Below, in pieces: positions 29,908-42,342 of a DNA stretch of 64,000 bases (positions within the stretch are counted from its first letter, which is position 1; each line of letters begins with the position of its first letter). The stretch covers positions 103,705 to 167,704 of the forward strand of contig QKWP01000069.1 in NCBI GenBank assembly GCA_003550325.1, written 5' to 3'. A program made the translations under genes and the position numbers. The notes beneath the pieces were generated by a model, which was not told the origin of the DNA, ran no database searches, and saw only the letters and a list, made by a program, of their open reading frames with translations. This DNA comes from Gigaspora rosea (Eukaryota; Glomeromycota; Glomeromycetes; Diversisporales; Gigasporaceae).

Positions 29908-32644
29908 CAGGGCCACCGATTTTCTGCATTACATGGAATACCGCAGAAATCACGGAATAAGGTTACAAATGCAGAAAGGATCATAGTCACTGCAGAATTG
30001 TCACGGAAAGCAGAAATAATGAGGGTGGTAATGATTTTCTTAAAGTAATAAAACTAAAAACCGGATAATTTATATTACTTGGCACTGTACAGGTTTTTTT
30101 TAATTATAACTATTAAAGTAGTTGTAATTTGGGTCAATCATTTGTTCGAAACATTAACCTAAATAGACAAGTAATAAAAATTTATAGTTGCACGAATTTA
30201 AGTATAAGATAATACTACTAAAGTAGTAAAATTGTATGGAAGGCTGTGTTGAGGAATATGAAAAACTAAAGAGAATGTTTCGAATTCATGATTGAAAAAT
30301 GAGATGAAGAATTAGTAATCAAAAAAAAAATAATATGTAATAATAATAATACTATGTATGAATTTTTATGATTTGTTCTGATTTTGTAAAAAAGTATAAA
30401 TTCAATTAATAAAAGATGTCTTCGGGTTATTGTTAACTCAATAAAAATCTTTACACTTACAATATTGTTGTAAAAATTTTACCCCATATTTTTATCTATT
30501 ATAATGAGTAAAAGAAAAAGCAAAGTATCAAAAGTTACAGCTCATACTAGAGTTAAGGAAAACCTGGGTGAATTTAGAGTTGACGATGAAATTTTATTTT
30601 GTAATTTTTGTAATCACTCAATAGACTGGGTACGAAAGTCGATAGTTGATGACCATCTTAATAGTAAAACACACAAAACAAACAAAGCTTTACAGAAAAA
30701 TAAGCAACATCAACAAACTATTATTACATCTCTTGGATCTTCTGAATCAAAAAAAAAATTCTTAAATGATTTAATTGAATCTTTCGTAGCAGCCGATATT
30801 CCAATAGAAAAAATTAAGTCTTTACATTTATTTTTTAAAAAATATTGTAAAGAGGGTGGAGCTGTTCCACAAGAATCTACATTACACGAATTATATCTTC
30901 CCCAGGTTTTTTCTAACCATTTAAATAATCTTAAATCATTTTTTAAACAAAAACGTATTGCAATTATTATGGATGAAACAATGGATAGCTGCTCACGAAG
31001 CGTAGTTAATACGATATTTGCATATAGAGACAATACAAAATTAGTTTCTGTTAATTTTCTTACTCAAGTTAATAATTGCACAATGGGACAAACTCTTTTT
31101 CAAATTCTTTCAAATTATAATATTCCATTTACTTTTCCTCGTATTTTTTATCAGATTCGGCTGCATATATGAAAAAATGTTATCGCAATGTTTTGCTTAC
31201 AGTAATGCCACAATTAATTCATGTACCTTGCTGTGCGTACATTCTAAACCTAATTGGGTAATTAATATTTATTTTTTTAAATAATAATGTATATGCACAG
31301 TATATACGTATAATAATATAATTACTTTATTTTATATACGTAGTCATACTTGGCGCACCTATTGTCACTTTTCTCAAGTTAATACTTTATTAGCTAAAAT
31401 TAAAGATTCATTTTCAAGATGCCCTGTATGTCGTCGTCGATATTTAGATCATTTACAATTTCATGGAATCAATTCACCAAAAAAAATTTCGCTTCCTGTA
31501 ATTACAAGATGGAATTCTTGGTTTGAAATAGTCGTATATGCAAAAGATCATATTGAATATTGGCCTAGCTTTTTTCAAGATGAATATGCGATCGATAAAA
31601 CTAATACATTAGAAGTTATTACATCATTATTATCAAATCCTGAAGATCTTGGACTTATTACGATTCATATAAATTTTATTAGTATTTTCTCACATACAAA
31701 CGTTAAATTTTTTTCAACAAGAAAAACCAGTTTTCCCCTGGTTGAAAATCAACTTGAACAACTCACCGCCTATATTGAGACTAATATGCATGCCGAGCAC
31801 TTTGGTCCTGAATTAGATACATTAATATCATCAATATTTTTTCAACCAATTGAACTTTATCCTATTTTCCGTGGTGCTTTTAGTGTCGCATATCAAAAGT
31901 TTTCTGTTCATCTTCCTTCTCACCCCAGTAGATCATTGTTTTATGCAAGCCAAGTTTTTGATCCTAAGTTTTTTCATCTAGGTAATGTTACATGAAAAGA
32001 TATTCGCAATTACTCCATTATACCAGAACTATCTAATCCATCTAACGAATTACTACACAAATGGGCGATTTATTGTGAATTAAAATATGATGTGGTGTTT
32101 AAAGAAATTACATTGGATGAATTTTGGCTAAATATGACCGATTCATTGCCTATTTTATCTGAAATTGCACTCGATTATATTTGGTTACCAGTTTCTTCTT
32201 GTGTAGTAGAAAGAAGTTTCTCAAAATATAATATGATTCTAGATACTAATTGGCAAAGTTTAAGCGAAGAAACTTTACAAAGTTTAAATATGTTGTATTT
32301 TAATAACAATTCAAATAACAATAACATGTAAAGTTTAACAGTTTAAATAGGATAGCATTTAAATTATAATGATTAGTATGCTTCACGGCATTCTGTAACT
32401 TCACGAGGTTTTTTGTTTTTTAAAAAAACTTTTTTTAAATGATTTAAATAGCAATATATTTGAATTCTTTTCTTTTTTTACTTTTTAGTAATAAATTTTC
32501 AATAAAAAAAGTTTTGCAGAAATTACGCAGAATCTTTAAAAATACCACGGAAACTGCGCAGAATTTGTCAATCTGATTCGCAGAATTTGTATTTTAGCAT
32601 GGACAGAATTGACCAATTATCACCGCAGAAAATCAGTGGCCTTG
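29908..32644 (+). mobile_element. hAT DNA transposon (2737 bp)
   Basis: Perfect 8-bp duplication ATGACAAT at 29900-29907 and 32645-32652. Terminal inverted repeats CAGGGCCACCGATTTTCTGC and GCAGAAAATCAGTGGCCTTG (two to three differences). Subterminal CGCAGAA / TGCAGAA words are frequent at both ends (29937-30020, 32515-32630). It encodes one damaged transposase (30504-32331). Confidence 0.95.
30504..32331 (+). pseudogene. hAT transposase with BED-type finger, CGGBP1-like N-terminus
   Basis: The frame starts at ATG 30504 and has a probable 86-nt intron (31258-31343, GTAATT...GTAG). Residues 1-12 are basic (MSKRKSKVSKVT). Residues about 35-62 hold a zinc finger (CNFCNHS...HLNSKTH, C2H2 spacing as in BED/CGGBP1 proteins). 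IIMDETMDS supplies the first catalytic Asp; RWNSW is the hAT core block; near the C-terminus PVSSCVVERSFSKYN is the hAT dimerisation region. Breaks: a 1-nt shift in a T-run at 31145-31150 (the next frame resumes SDSAAYMKKC) and a TGA at 31993-31995. Only two lesions over about 580 codons mean fairly recent inactivation. It acts, when intact, by cutting and pasting the element that carries it. Confidence 0.85.
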
Positions 32645-32796
32645 ATGACAATGACCAGAATTACTTTGTTGGTGAAATAAGCTTTGGTGAAATAAACTGT
32701 CAGTAAAATGAACGTGTCGGTAAATAATTGTCAGTGAAATGTTATGTCGGTAAAGTGATTGTTGATTAATTGATTGCCACCCGTATGACAGGTGCC

Positions 32797-33622
32797 AGTC
32801 AAAATCCTGACAAATAGAATCCTGAAAGGTCATAATCTCAACAAAAAAATCCAGACAATAAAAATCCCAACAATCCTGACAACAAAAAAAATTATTAAGT
32901 TTATTTAAGTTAGATTAGGGTTAGGGTGAGTGCTTAGGTTAGGTTAGGGTGAGCACCTAGATTAGGGTTTGATTTAGGCGATTTTATAGTAAAATTGTGG
33001 CTGATCAGACTCATTTCATGTGATATAAAATGTGATACATAATACTTCAATATTAATACTGATACAACAATAACCAACGCAGTACCTCCTCATGAATAAG
33101 TATAACTAATGCGCGATATCTATATAATTTTTTAATAAAAAATTCGTAAATTTTTTTAAACATAAGTTCCATAGGACTATTTTATATTTTTAAGTATGCG
33201 AATATTAAATAATAATGTTTTCCATAGTAATTTTCATTTGTACAGTACCAAAACAAAAAAAAACAAAAAAAGCTACGTTAGAATCGTTAAAAAAGTATTA
33301 AACCAAAAAAAAATCAATTATTATAGTATAGGTATAAAAAGTATATTATTTTAAATTTGACGCCAAAACTCATTAACTACTCATTACCAACTCATTACCA
33401 ACTTATTACCAACTCATTACAAACTTATATTTCTCGAGCCTTCTAGAAAGAAAACCGATTTAAAATTTTAGGTGATCTTCAAAATAAACTCTTAAAAATC
33501 ACTCAAATAAGTCCGATCAGCCCAGATAAGAAAAGCTTTTTTTTTGATTGTCTGAATTTTGATTGTTGGGATTTTTTTTATCGGGATTAAGACCTGTCGG
33601 GATTTTGTTTGTCAGGATTTTG
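32797..33622. mobile_element. Foldback element with GTCAAAATCCTGACAAA ends
   Basis: GTCAAAATCCTGACAAATAG at 32798 pairs with TTTGTCAGGATTTTGAC ending 33622, and the inverted match runs about 80 bases as a chain of AAAATCCTGACA-like words. The interior carries GATTAGGGTTAGGGTGAG (about 32914) and GGTTAGGGTGAGC. No coding. From 33640 to 34004 nothing is seen. Confidence 0.75.
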
Positions 33623-34004
33623 ACCCAAACTCTGTCAAAATAGGAATTCCTATTAAAGTCTAAAAATGAGTATCTATTCAAATCGTTATTTGTTGAAGCC
33701 CTCCTGCATGAAATGTTATAACTTTAGGAAATAAAGTACTACCAGGTATTTATCAATATGAATTATTCAGTTTGCACTAATAAATTATTATACGGAAGAA
33801 AAAAAATATACACATAAATAAAGTTTGAATAGTTTTTCGCTTAAAAAAAAGTATAATATTTTAATTTCATAATTTAAAGATTACAAGAAATAAGCAAAGT
33901 TTTGATAACACTCGACCCAATAAATCAAACACTCAAGCCCTCAGTAAATCAAATTATTGTTAATTAGAATTAGCTTTATTAATTAACAATAAAAAGTTTA
34001 TAAA

Positions 34005-35499
34005 ATGCACATCAGGGAAGAAGTTAAAAATATATTATTAATAGGAAGTGCTGGTAAAGGAAAATCTATTTTAGCAAACATTGTAACCGGAACTAATGAA
34101 TTTGAAGAAAGCTCAAGTCGTATTTATGGAACTAATAAACCAAAATCGAAAGAATTTGAAGATGAAGGAATAAAATATCGTATTATTGATACTTTAGGAA
34201 TTAGTGACTCTACAAGTCAACAGAAGAAATATTAGGTAAATTGGAAAGTCAAGCAGAGATTATTATTGAAGGTTTAAATCAAATATTATTTGTGACTAAA
34301 GACCGTTTTACTAAGGAAGAAGTTGAAACTTTTAATTAACTTAGAAATGCTATTTTTGATGATAAAGTAACTGATTATGCTACTATTGTTTGTACCAATT
34401 TTCCTGATTTTGAAGATTATAAAGCTTGTGAAAGAGATCATAAAATATTTTGTGAAGAAACTAAGAAATTTTCGGAGCAGCTTGCTTGTACCAAAATTAT
34501 ATATGTAGATAATCTACCTGCCAAAGGCCGTTATCAGTCTATTGCAAAAGAATCAATAAAAGAATCTCGCAACAAATTGTTAGCACATTTACAAACTTTC
34601 AAGAAGTTTACTGACCTAAATTACTTGCAAGATTTAGTAAAATGATTAATAAATTCAATTCAATAATAAGCGATACTAATGATGCAATTAATAAAATTGA
34701 ATCTTCTTTAAAGTTGATTATCAACGGTTCAAAAAAATTCATTATTGGACGGAAAAAATAATTGAAATTATTGAAAATTGTAAAGAAGAGGTAAAAGAAC
34801 GTATGAAACAACGATCTATGATTAATGCTATAGGTAATACTTTTGTACTAGGAGGTAAAGCTTTTATAATCTCAGGAATATTGTTTCTACTTGCTTTTTT
34901 ACCAGGAGCTGTTATGGCAGCTTGTGGCTTGATGGGTGTTGTCGTGTCTGATGCTACTGCAACTATAAATGAAAATAAAGCACATAAAAAGTTTGATAAA
35001 TACCTTACAGCGGACAAAGAAAGAAGTATAAATTTAGAAAATTTACAATTAAAATTAAAGGAAGCTGTTGGAAAATTCGAAGAAATTCATTCCAGTTTCG
35101 AAGATTTAGAATACAAAGAGAAGAATATAGATAGAAAAAAAATTGGAATAATTAAAAATGTGCTCAAAAAAATTTTGGGAGAAGGAATTAATGCAGATAT
35201 GAGTTTAGAAGTTGATAATAAAATTGATCCTTCTATCTGTCAAAAGGCTGTAAAAGTTGTTGTAGAAGCTTTTTGCAAACTTGTATTTTCTCCTTTACCA
35301 CTTTATTATATTCAGCGAGATAATAAGGAAATTGAATGTCGTACTTCAACACAAAATATGGAAAAAATAATTAAAAGTTGAAAGAAGATTTGACAGTTTT
35401 AGAAAAAAAAAAGATCAATTGATGAATACAGAATAAGAAAAAATTAATTGGTATAAGGGGAAATGGAAAATTTATAATAAAATATTGAATGAAATGTAA
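34005..35499 (+). pseudogene. AIG1/GIMAP-like P-loop GTPase pseudogene
   Basis: Residues 9-20 give LLIGSAGKGKSI, a Walker A/G1 loop; DTLGISDS is the G3 motif. After a shift near 34225 the next frame continues GLNQILFVTKDRFTKEEVE and CTNFPDFEDY (G4 region, with TNFP in place of TKxD), then YVDNLPAKGRYQ. A hydrophobic segment AFIISGILFLLAFLPGAVMA occurs in the frame from 34803, followed by a charged coiled-coil to 35381. The last piece in yet another frame ends at TAA 35497-35499. AIG1-like GTPases are numerous in these fungi; role unknown. Lesions: shift at about 34225, TAA at about 34337, shifts at about 34640-34800, and one near 35370. The start ATG follows an AT-rich leader. Confidence 0.75.
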
Positions 35500-36015
35500 A
35501 TACCTTACTTTTGTTTGTGCTTTAATAGTAGCATGGTACAAAATAAATTTTAATCCAAAAAATAACAAAAAAATTCCCAGTTAAGAAGACCATATCAAAG
35601 AATTGCTTTAATTGTGCTTCTTTTTTTTTTTTTTTTGCCATGACACTGTATATTAAATTTGAATAAACAAGTTTTAAGGAGCAGAAAAGAACATTGCACC
35701 AAATTGATTATTCATATATATCGTCTATACATTGGAACATTGAGTATATTATTATTTTTTTATTATTTTCGGATTCTTTAAAGTATTGTTATGGACTTGA
35801 TATTTTTATTATATCAATTATTTTATCATTGTATATAAGAGAACGATTATAAAAAGATCTACATACACTTTCTCCTGACTACATAAAGCAGGAGACGGGT
35901 ATTTTATTTCTCAAAGATACAAGCACACATATTAACAGTAAAGTTTACAAATCATATCGGAAAAGGGGCTTGTCCCCATAGGAACAAGAAATGTAGACTA
36001 GAGGTGACTTATAGT

Positions 36016-37655
36016 ATGGACGAAGTGGAAAAAATGGGTAAAAGAAGAAAAACAAACCAACCAAACACATCAAATGGGACGAACAAAGAAAACAACAACC
36101 CAAACGAATACACAGCAAAACAAACAGTACATGTCAACTCGACATCAAAAAATACACCTACTGACGCATGTAGTGAGATTGAAATACAGAAAGAAAGCTG
36201 GGACGACATGATGATAGAAGATATGAATAGTCTAAAAGATCTTACAAATGTTATACCCCTCTCTCGGAAGAGCAAACAACAAAGGACATCGATACTGCAG
36301 TTAATGAAATTAGGTCCTCAAATACGAAAGTGGCAAATGAAAAATTAAGAGAGGAATTTTTCAACGAAGACGTAGAATTTTTTGAATTGGAAAAAACCAC
36401 AGGCACGAAATGTAACGCAGAGACCTCGTTGGAACCCCCACGTGAGGAAGTTCGTAAAGAGGAGAATCCTAAAGGAAAAGGTTCTACACAGGATAGGCAA
36501 TGGACCTCTCGTTCTCGAAATTAAAAAGAGGTAGATCGACTTTTTCGTCTTTCTCGCCCCAGAGGACTATCAAGTCTATAAACGAAAATGCATTAATAGT
36601 GGAAATAAGCAATCTACTCTGCTCATTCAATGAAATTATAGAATCGTTATTCAAAATAGCAGGTTTCGATATCTGCGCAGCAAAGCAACACTTCACGAGG
36701 ACGCATAACACACCTAGAAATTACTTTCAATAATAAGGATACCCTGAAACAGTATGCATCAAAAGGCATTGAGATATTGAATAGAACGTACTTCAGGTAC
36801 ATTCCAATGGACACGAGAAAGACCTTTCTGTCGATTAGGTGCAGAAACTTCCACTTGGTAAGAAGAAAAAGGTCTCGGAGGCTCTACTGAAAGCTTTTGA
36901 CAGGGTCAGGAAAGTCATGTCGATTAAGCCGTTGCTAATCGATAGAACACCCTATACCACCGACCAATGGATCATTGTTTTTAAAACTACAAAAGACTAC
37001 GAGCTCGAGGCTAGGATACCCAGGTTTACTCATGTCTGGAACAATAAGGTTACGACAGAATGGAAATCAGCATCCAAAGTCTGTTACTTCTGTGAGAAAG
37101 AGGGACACATTAGGAAAGATTGCCAATAGTTCCAGGCATCCGTTGCAGCAAGAAGCAGGCTTTACAACCAGAAAAATGTCATTGCAGCAGTTGAAGAATC
37201 TGATAACATGCAAGGGGAGGAGACCTCTACTTCTTCCACATTAGATAACATGCAAACAGAAGTACATGAACAAATCGTTCAACTAGAATCAGGTACGATA
37301 GTACAGAAAAGGTAACTAAAGGAAAGTCTCAAACTGAAACACAAACCCCCGTAAACAAAGAGGCAGCTATAGCAACAAATCGGGATGAAAGGAAGCCACT
37401 CGCGATGAGTTGTCAGAAATGTACGACAACCCTGGGAACTTCAAGGACCTGAATGAGAACACAGAACCAATTAAGGCAGACCTCCCTATGGTAGATGCCG
37501 AAAAAGAAAACGCTCCAGACCTGAAGGAGGATGGGTTCACAATAGTTACATATAAGAAATCTGTTGCCAAAAATGGAGGAATTAGTAAGAAAAAAGATAG
37601 CAGGAGATCTGCCCCTTATATCTATAAGGGGACAGTGAACCAATCCCAATACTAG
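36016..37655 (+). pseudogene. LINE ORF1 (gag-like, CCHC zinc knuckle)
   Basis: ATG at 36016 (MDEVEKMGKRRK). The frame is broken at least five times, but fragments line up: a Lys/Asn-rich N-terminus, LREEFFNEDVEF (36340 on), STFSSFSPQRTIKSI, FKTTKDYELEARIP, then CYFCEKEGHIRKDC, a canonical CCHC knuckle near 37081-37125, and a C-terminal piece ending at TAG 37653-37655 (VAKNGGISKKKDS). ORF1 proteins of this type bind the element's RNA. The stop lies 28 bases before the ORF2 ATG. Confidence 0.75.
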
Positions 37656-39694
37656 TTTGGGAACACAAACTTTTTACGTTAATATGCCTCAGATTATCAA
37701 GCTCAAATTAGCAACCTTGAACATGAAAGTGATAAATAACAGAGGCAAGCAAAAAAATGCGTTTACCTTGATAAAATCGTACAAACTAGACATTATTTGT
37801 CTGCAAGGAACCTATTTAAATAATAAGAACATGGAGATCTTCCTAAAAAAACAGTGGATATACGAGTCAATTTGGTCTAATAAGGCAGCAATTCTGGCAG
37901 GCAACAAGGATATAGAATTCTCTAACATTAAAATAACCCATGGGGGGAGAATTATCGAAACAGAATTTACCTTTAAAGGACAAGAATATCATATTACTAA
38001 TATCTATGTGCCGCTGAACTCCCCAGACAGAGTAGAGTTTCTCAAATCTTGGACCCCAGAGATAAAACAAGGAGCAATAAATATTATGGTAGGAGATTTG
38101 AACACTAACCTAGACCCGCTAAACAACCGGATCAGTCAAGCCTCTACGCAACACGTACCTTCAAGAAAGTTGCTGGCAGAACTAACAAGTGACTTTATCA
38201 ATGTGGCAGATTGCTCAGAGAAGAAACCTTTTTTAACATATTTCCAAAATACTCAAGGAGGACAAACAATGGCCACCTGTATAGACTATATTATTGTGGA
38301 GGAAGAATATGGTCACCTAGTCAATAAGGTTGCTCTACGCTTTGGCAACTTAGATCATATGCTTCTAGAATGTTCTCTCATGTCCTCAAGCAAAGGCAGA
38401 CATAGCCCGCTATGGATGCTTGATAAAGAAAGTCTCAAAAATAAAAGGATCCTAGAGGAGGTAATAAAGAAACTAGAGGAGGAGAGTTCCACACAGGACT
38501 GGGACCTTTGTAGGTTAAATATCCAGTCGATTATCAGAGCTTTCAGAAGACTGAAACTACCAGAGAAAAAGATTGAGACTTTGCATAAGAAGATCACGAA
38601 TTGTGCAATAAGGGTGGCTAAAAACCCCTCAGACGAAGTAGCCAGTCATAAACTAGAATCGTTCAGAATCCAGTTAAAGGAAGAACTGGAAAAAATGTCA
38701 GAAAATTGGTGCAGAAGATCGAAAGCGAAATGGATAGAAGAAGGGGAATGCTCCACCAAATACTTCTACGCCCTATACAAAGCCAGAAAATCAATAAGCT
38801 GTCAGGATAAAATTAAACCTCCAAAAAACGGTCGCTATGAAAGGGATACCCTGCGCCACATCAAGGATTTCTATGAAAAGCTCTATGAAACCGAAGAGAT
38901 CAACATGGCAGCAGTGAACAAAATTACAAGTAACCTCCCACAGGTCGGTGAAGAATGGAACCACACCTTGATACGTCCAATAGGAAAAGAAGAAATACTT
39001 CAGACAATACAAGAACTGCCGGGAAATAAATCACCAGGAATGGATGGTCTAATCTATGAATTTTATAAAACACTGGTGGAAAATCTGGCACCAATACTGG
39101 AGGTGGTGTTTAACAATGTAATCAAAGAAGGCAGGATGCCTTCATCATGCACAAAAACATTTTAATCCTGATACCTAAAAAAGAGGAAAACCCGGAGGAT
39201 GTTGGTAACTGGTGACCAATTTCTCTGGTCAATAGCGACGCAAAAATTTTTATGAAAATTTTGGCAGGAAGATTAAACACGATATGTAATGAAATCATTG
39301 CTAACCATCAAAATGGCTTTGTAGCCGGTAGACTAATTACAGACTCGGTGCTGGATATTATCACCACCATAAGGGCCAGTAGGGAAACTTCGGATGAACA
39401 TTGGCTGGTGCTGATTAATCAAGCGAAAGCTTTTGATCAAGTCAATCATACATATCTAAGTAAGGTCCTAGAGAAAATGACCTTTAGTAGCACATTCATA
39501 AAGGTGGTAAATAACCTCTTTGCGAACCAAGAGGCTCACATTGTAGGAAGCAACGAGATATCAAAGTCATTTAGAGTTAGCAGGGGGGTACGCCAGGGCA
39601 ACCCTCTATCGCCGTTACTTTATATAATCGCTTTTGAACCACTGCTAATTCAGATCAGGGACCAAACCAGGTGTTTGCTACTAGGAAACTCATA

Positions 39695-39868
39695 CAGAGA
39701 ACCTGCCCTAAGTGCACCCTCCCTAAGTGCACACCCTCTCTAAATGCACATTTAAGTTTGGGCCCAAATATATAGATGACCTTCATAAATGCACTTTTTC
39801 TTATTGTTCTCTAAGTGCACGTCATTAAAGTTTAGTTCTAAGAGCGTGCATTTAGGGAGGGTTTTCTG
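39695..39868. mobile_element. Pogo-like MITE, third copy, inside reverse transcriptase
   Basis: CAGAGAACCTGCCCTAAGTG... and ...GCATTTAGGGAGGGTTTTCTG are inverted ends, flanked by TA (39693-39694, 39869-39870). Removing it and one TA joins GNS to ...KLATYANDLT, restoring the frame just before the YxDD box. Same family as 10346-10540. Confidence 0.9.
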
Positions 39869-40549
39869 TACTTTAAACTAGCAACTTATGCTAACGATCT
39901 CACTATCAGGCTGGGCTCGAGCTCAGATTGGATGAGACTAAAAGATCTCCTACATACTTATGAAGCTGCTTCAAATCGAAGGTAAACAAAAGGAAGACTA
40001 AGCTGATACCGTTGACACCAACAGCGGAGAGAGTAGAGCTAGAAGGGCAGGAAGAGCTTGCCAAGTACAGGAAAGACAACTCCCTAGAAATCTTAGGCCA
40101 CAAACTAAAAAGAGATGGCTCTCTGGTGAAAGGCTTTTGGGCCAAAAAATTGAAGAGATTAAGAGGTTATTGGAAAAGTATGGTAAAAGGAATCTCTCTT
40201 TCAGAGGGAAAATATTAGTAATCAACTCTCTGATATTGTCACGGATCTGGTACTCGGCATATATATTCCCCCGAACAGGAAGCAACTGGCAGAAGTTAAC
40301 GACCAACTCTCATTCTGGATTAAGCAGAAATCGAGGATGTTGTCTAAGTACTCTGCTCTACCTTTCAAAAGTCACTTGAGAATCTAGGACTGGGGCCCCA
40401 ATTCTAAGGGACCTTCTTGATGCCAGACTCATCATAGTCTGGAAGGGCCTAGTTACGAAGAACTGCATATGGGCGGTAGCACTAAGAGATACAATCGCAA
40501 AGGAGCTAAGGAAGAAGAGGGATATCTCACCTCTACAAGCCCTGAACGC

Positions 40550-41052
40550 TAGTGATACGGGTCGACCCCGGCCCAACGGCCGGGTTGATGGGCAGGTCGA
40601 CCCTCAGCCCGCACCTTTGTGGGCCGGGCCAGTTGGTATGAGAAGTGTTAGAATCGATTATCTTCTAAAGCATATTTCAGACCAGGAATTAAATAAAAAT
40701 CAGCTAGTCATTTATAATAATGTAAGAGAATTGGCTTATTTAGGTGATAAACTGCAAATAGCGAATATAGTCTAAGTATAAGAATGTTCAGAGACATAGA
40801 CAATCAATCAACATGAAATACTAACATGCTAGAATTTTTCTCAAGGACAAAAGAATAAAAAATTAAATCATTTAATATTACTAGAATTCGATAAAAAACT
40901 AGCTGATGGCTTTTTACACGTTTAATATAGATAAATGTTGACTGATTCTGATCAGAAAAAATTACACTAGCAAAAGGTCGGCCCGGTCGACCAGCCCGAG
41001 TTGTTTTTGGATTGGCCTCGGCCCACGATTTTTTCATCGACCTGTATCACTA
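40550..41052. mobile_element. hAT MITE (503 bp) inside LINE ORF2
   Basis: Perfect 8-bp duplication CTGAACGC (40542-40549 and 41053-41060). Ends TAGTGATACGGGTCGACC and ...TCGACCTGTATCACTA. Subterminal G+C-rich GGCCCGGCC-type words contrast with an AT interior. Removing it restores the LINE frame (LQALNANLVKLK). Confidence 0.95.
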
Positions 41053-42342
41053 CTGAACGCAAACTTAGTCAAACTAAAAACTTGGCCGAATGTATGGAAG
41101 CCATATATAAGAGCTTGGGGAAGAGTCAAAGGGAGAATCCTTGCAAGATCCAACTGGCCGTGGGAAGAACCTGAAATTATGATAGACCAATGGATAGGCA
41201 AGCAGATCTCAACCAAGCACGTTATTGAACTGCTTAGAAGCAACAAGAATCCAGATACCAATAGCACAGAAGAAACGAAAAACCACGTTCTGACCTGGTT
41301 GAGTCTGAACGGAATCGCAAATATAAAAAAAGACATTATGTGGAGGCTACACCACGGGGCTCTCCCGCTAGGTTACCATACCAGACACATGGGAGAAAAT
41401 GAAAATGGGGACTGTCCATAGTGCGAGGGCAGTACCCAGAGCAGAGAACATTTTGGAATCACATGCAGGGTCAGTAAGATCTTCTGGGAGAAAGCATATA
41501 ATAGTCTGGAGTTGGAGGAAGGGGATACACCACCAAAAACGATAGAAGACATCTTTTCTGCAGATAACATTCAAAACTCCAGCAAGAAAGAAGCAGTATC
41601 ATGGTTACACACGACAGTCATCTATGAACTCTGGTGTATGTTTGCAGCGTATAAGTGGGGTAAGGAAGCCTTGTCCTGTGACGCAGCAATTCGGCGCATG
41701 AGTTACAGGTTGACATATGAATTTAAGGTCCTGAAGACAGGACTAATAAAGGGCTCAAACAAGCAAAGATTGAAATTCGCTTGTATTAGAATAGATAGTT
41801 AGAATAGCTAGTATACTGTAATCGATATGTATTAAACATTGAATTAAAATAAAGAGCGCCAAACGCGCCCCAACGGCCTTGTGAGCTGACAGGTTAAAAA
41901 AAAAAAAAAAAAGAGAACGACTATACTGTATTTTCAACAGAGGCAGAAGTCTGGGCAAGCCTTTTATAACTTGAACCAACACAATGTTATTTTTTGATTT
42001 CAAATATATATATATATTTTTGTTTACATTGAATTGAATATTTTTAATGATTAAGGTTGAAGATTGAGGAGGACATTTTTAAAGATTGTATTATTTATTG
42101 CTATGAATTAGGCGTGGGATATTTTGTTTAACAGATACTGTCACAATAAAAGTGCATTAAATTATATTATTTATGAAACAATTTGAATTCAAGAAATCTA
42201 ATATATTCGAACTGAGTAAATTTACAAGTAATTTGTCAATTTCCATTGAATTTCCAATATAATAATGATACATTTAAAATTAAAATTATAGCTCGATAGT
42301 TTTTTCATTTTTGGATCATTTTTATGTAATGACAGTATCTAG

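Larger units (their letters stand above)
29721..32782. mobile_element. Mutator-like foldback MITE split by a hAT element
   Basis: Outer 9-bp duplication GTATGACAG at 29712-29720 and 32783-32791. The arms 29721-29899 and 32653-32782 are inverted copies built from TTTCACTGACAAT, TTTTACTGACAG and TTTCACCAAAG. A 9-bp duplication is the Mutator habit. The hAT element 29908-32644 interrupts the arms. The left arm ends with CCCTAATTCTACC-type sequence. Confidence 0.75.
37684..41802 (+). pseudogene. LINE ORF2: APE endonuclease, reverse transcriptase, zinc-binding tail
   Basis: From ATG 37684 (MPQIIKLKLATLN). The endonuclease spans roughly residues 8-235: LATLNMK, IICLQGTYL (the catalytic Glu of the usual LQET block is Gly here), GDLNTNLDP, GNLDHMLLE. 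Reverse transcriptase begins with LPGNKSPGMDGLI, then (new frame) NW-stop-PISLVN, QAKAFDQVNH, RVSRGVRQGNPLSPLLY and, after the MITE, TYANDLTI: the active-site YxDD has Asn for its first Asp. The C-terminus after the hAT MITE has MWRLHHGALPLG and CP-stop-CE...HFGITC, a zf-RVT-type finger. Lesions: frameshift near 39160, TGA at about 39212 (from CGA), TAG in the finger, and two insertions. The product would be inactive. Confidence 0.85.
35852..41911 (+). mobile_element. Full-length LINE with two nested insertions (decayed)
   Basis: Flanked by AGAGAACGATTATA (35838-35851) and AGAGAACGACTATA (41912-41925), one mismatch in 14. It ends in a 17-A tail (41895-41911) after an AATAAAG signal near 41849. 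Two ORFs in LINE order follow a leader of about 160 bases. A pogo-like MITE (39695-39868) and a hAT MITE (40550-41052) lie inside ORF2. G+C is clearly higher than in the surrounding DNA. Confidence 0.95.

Noticed and set aside
36009-41570. Many minus-strand frames of 65-107 codons
   Set aside because: Shadows of the LINE ORF1/ORF2 coding strand, which explains them fully.
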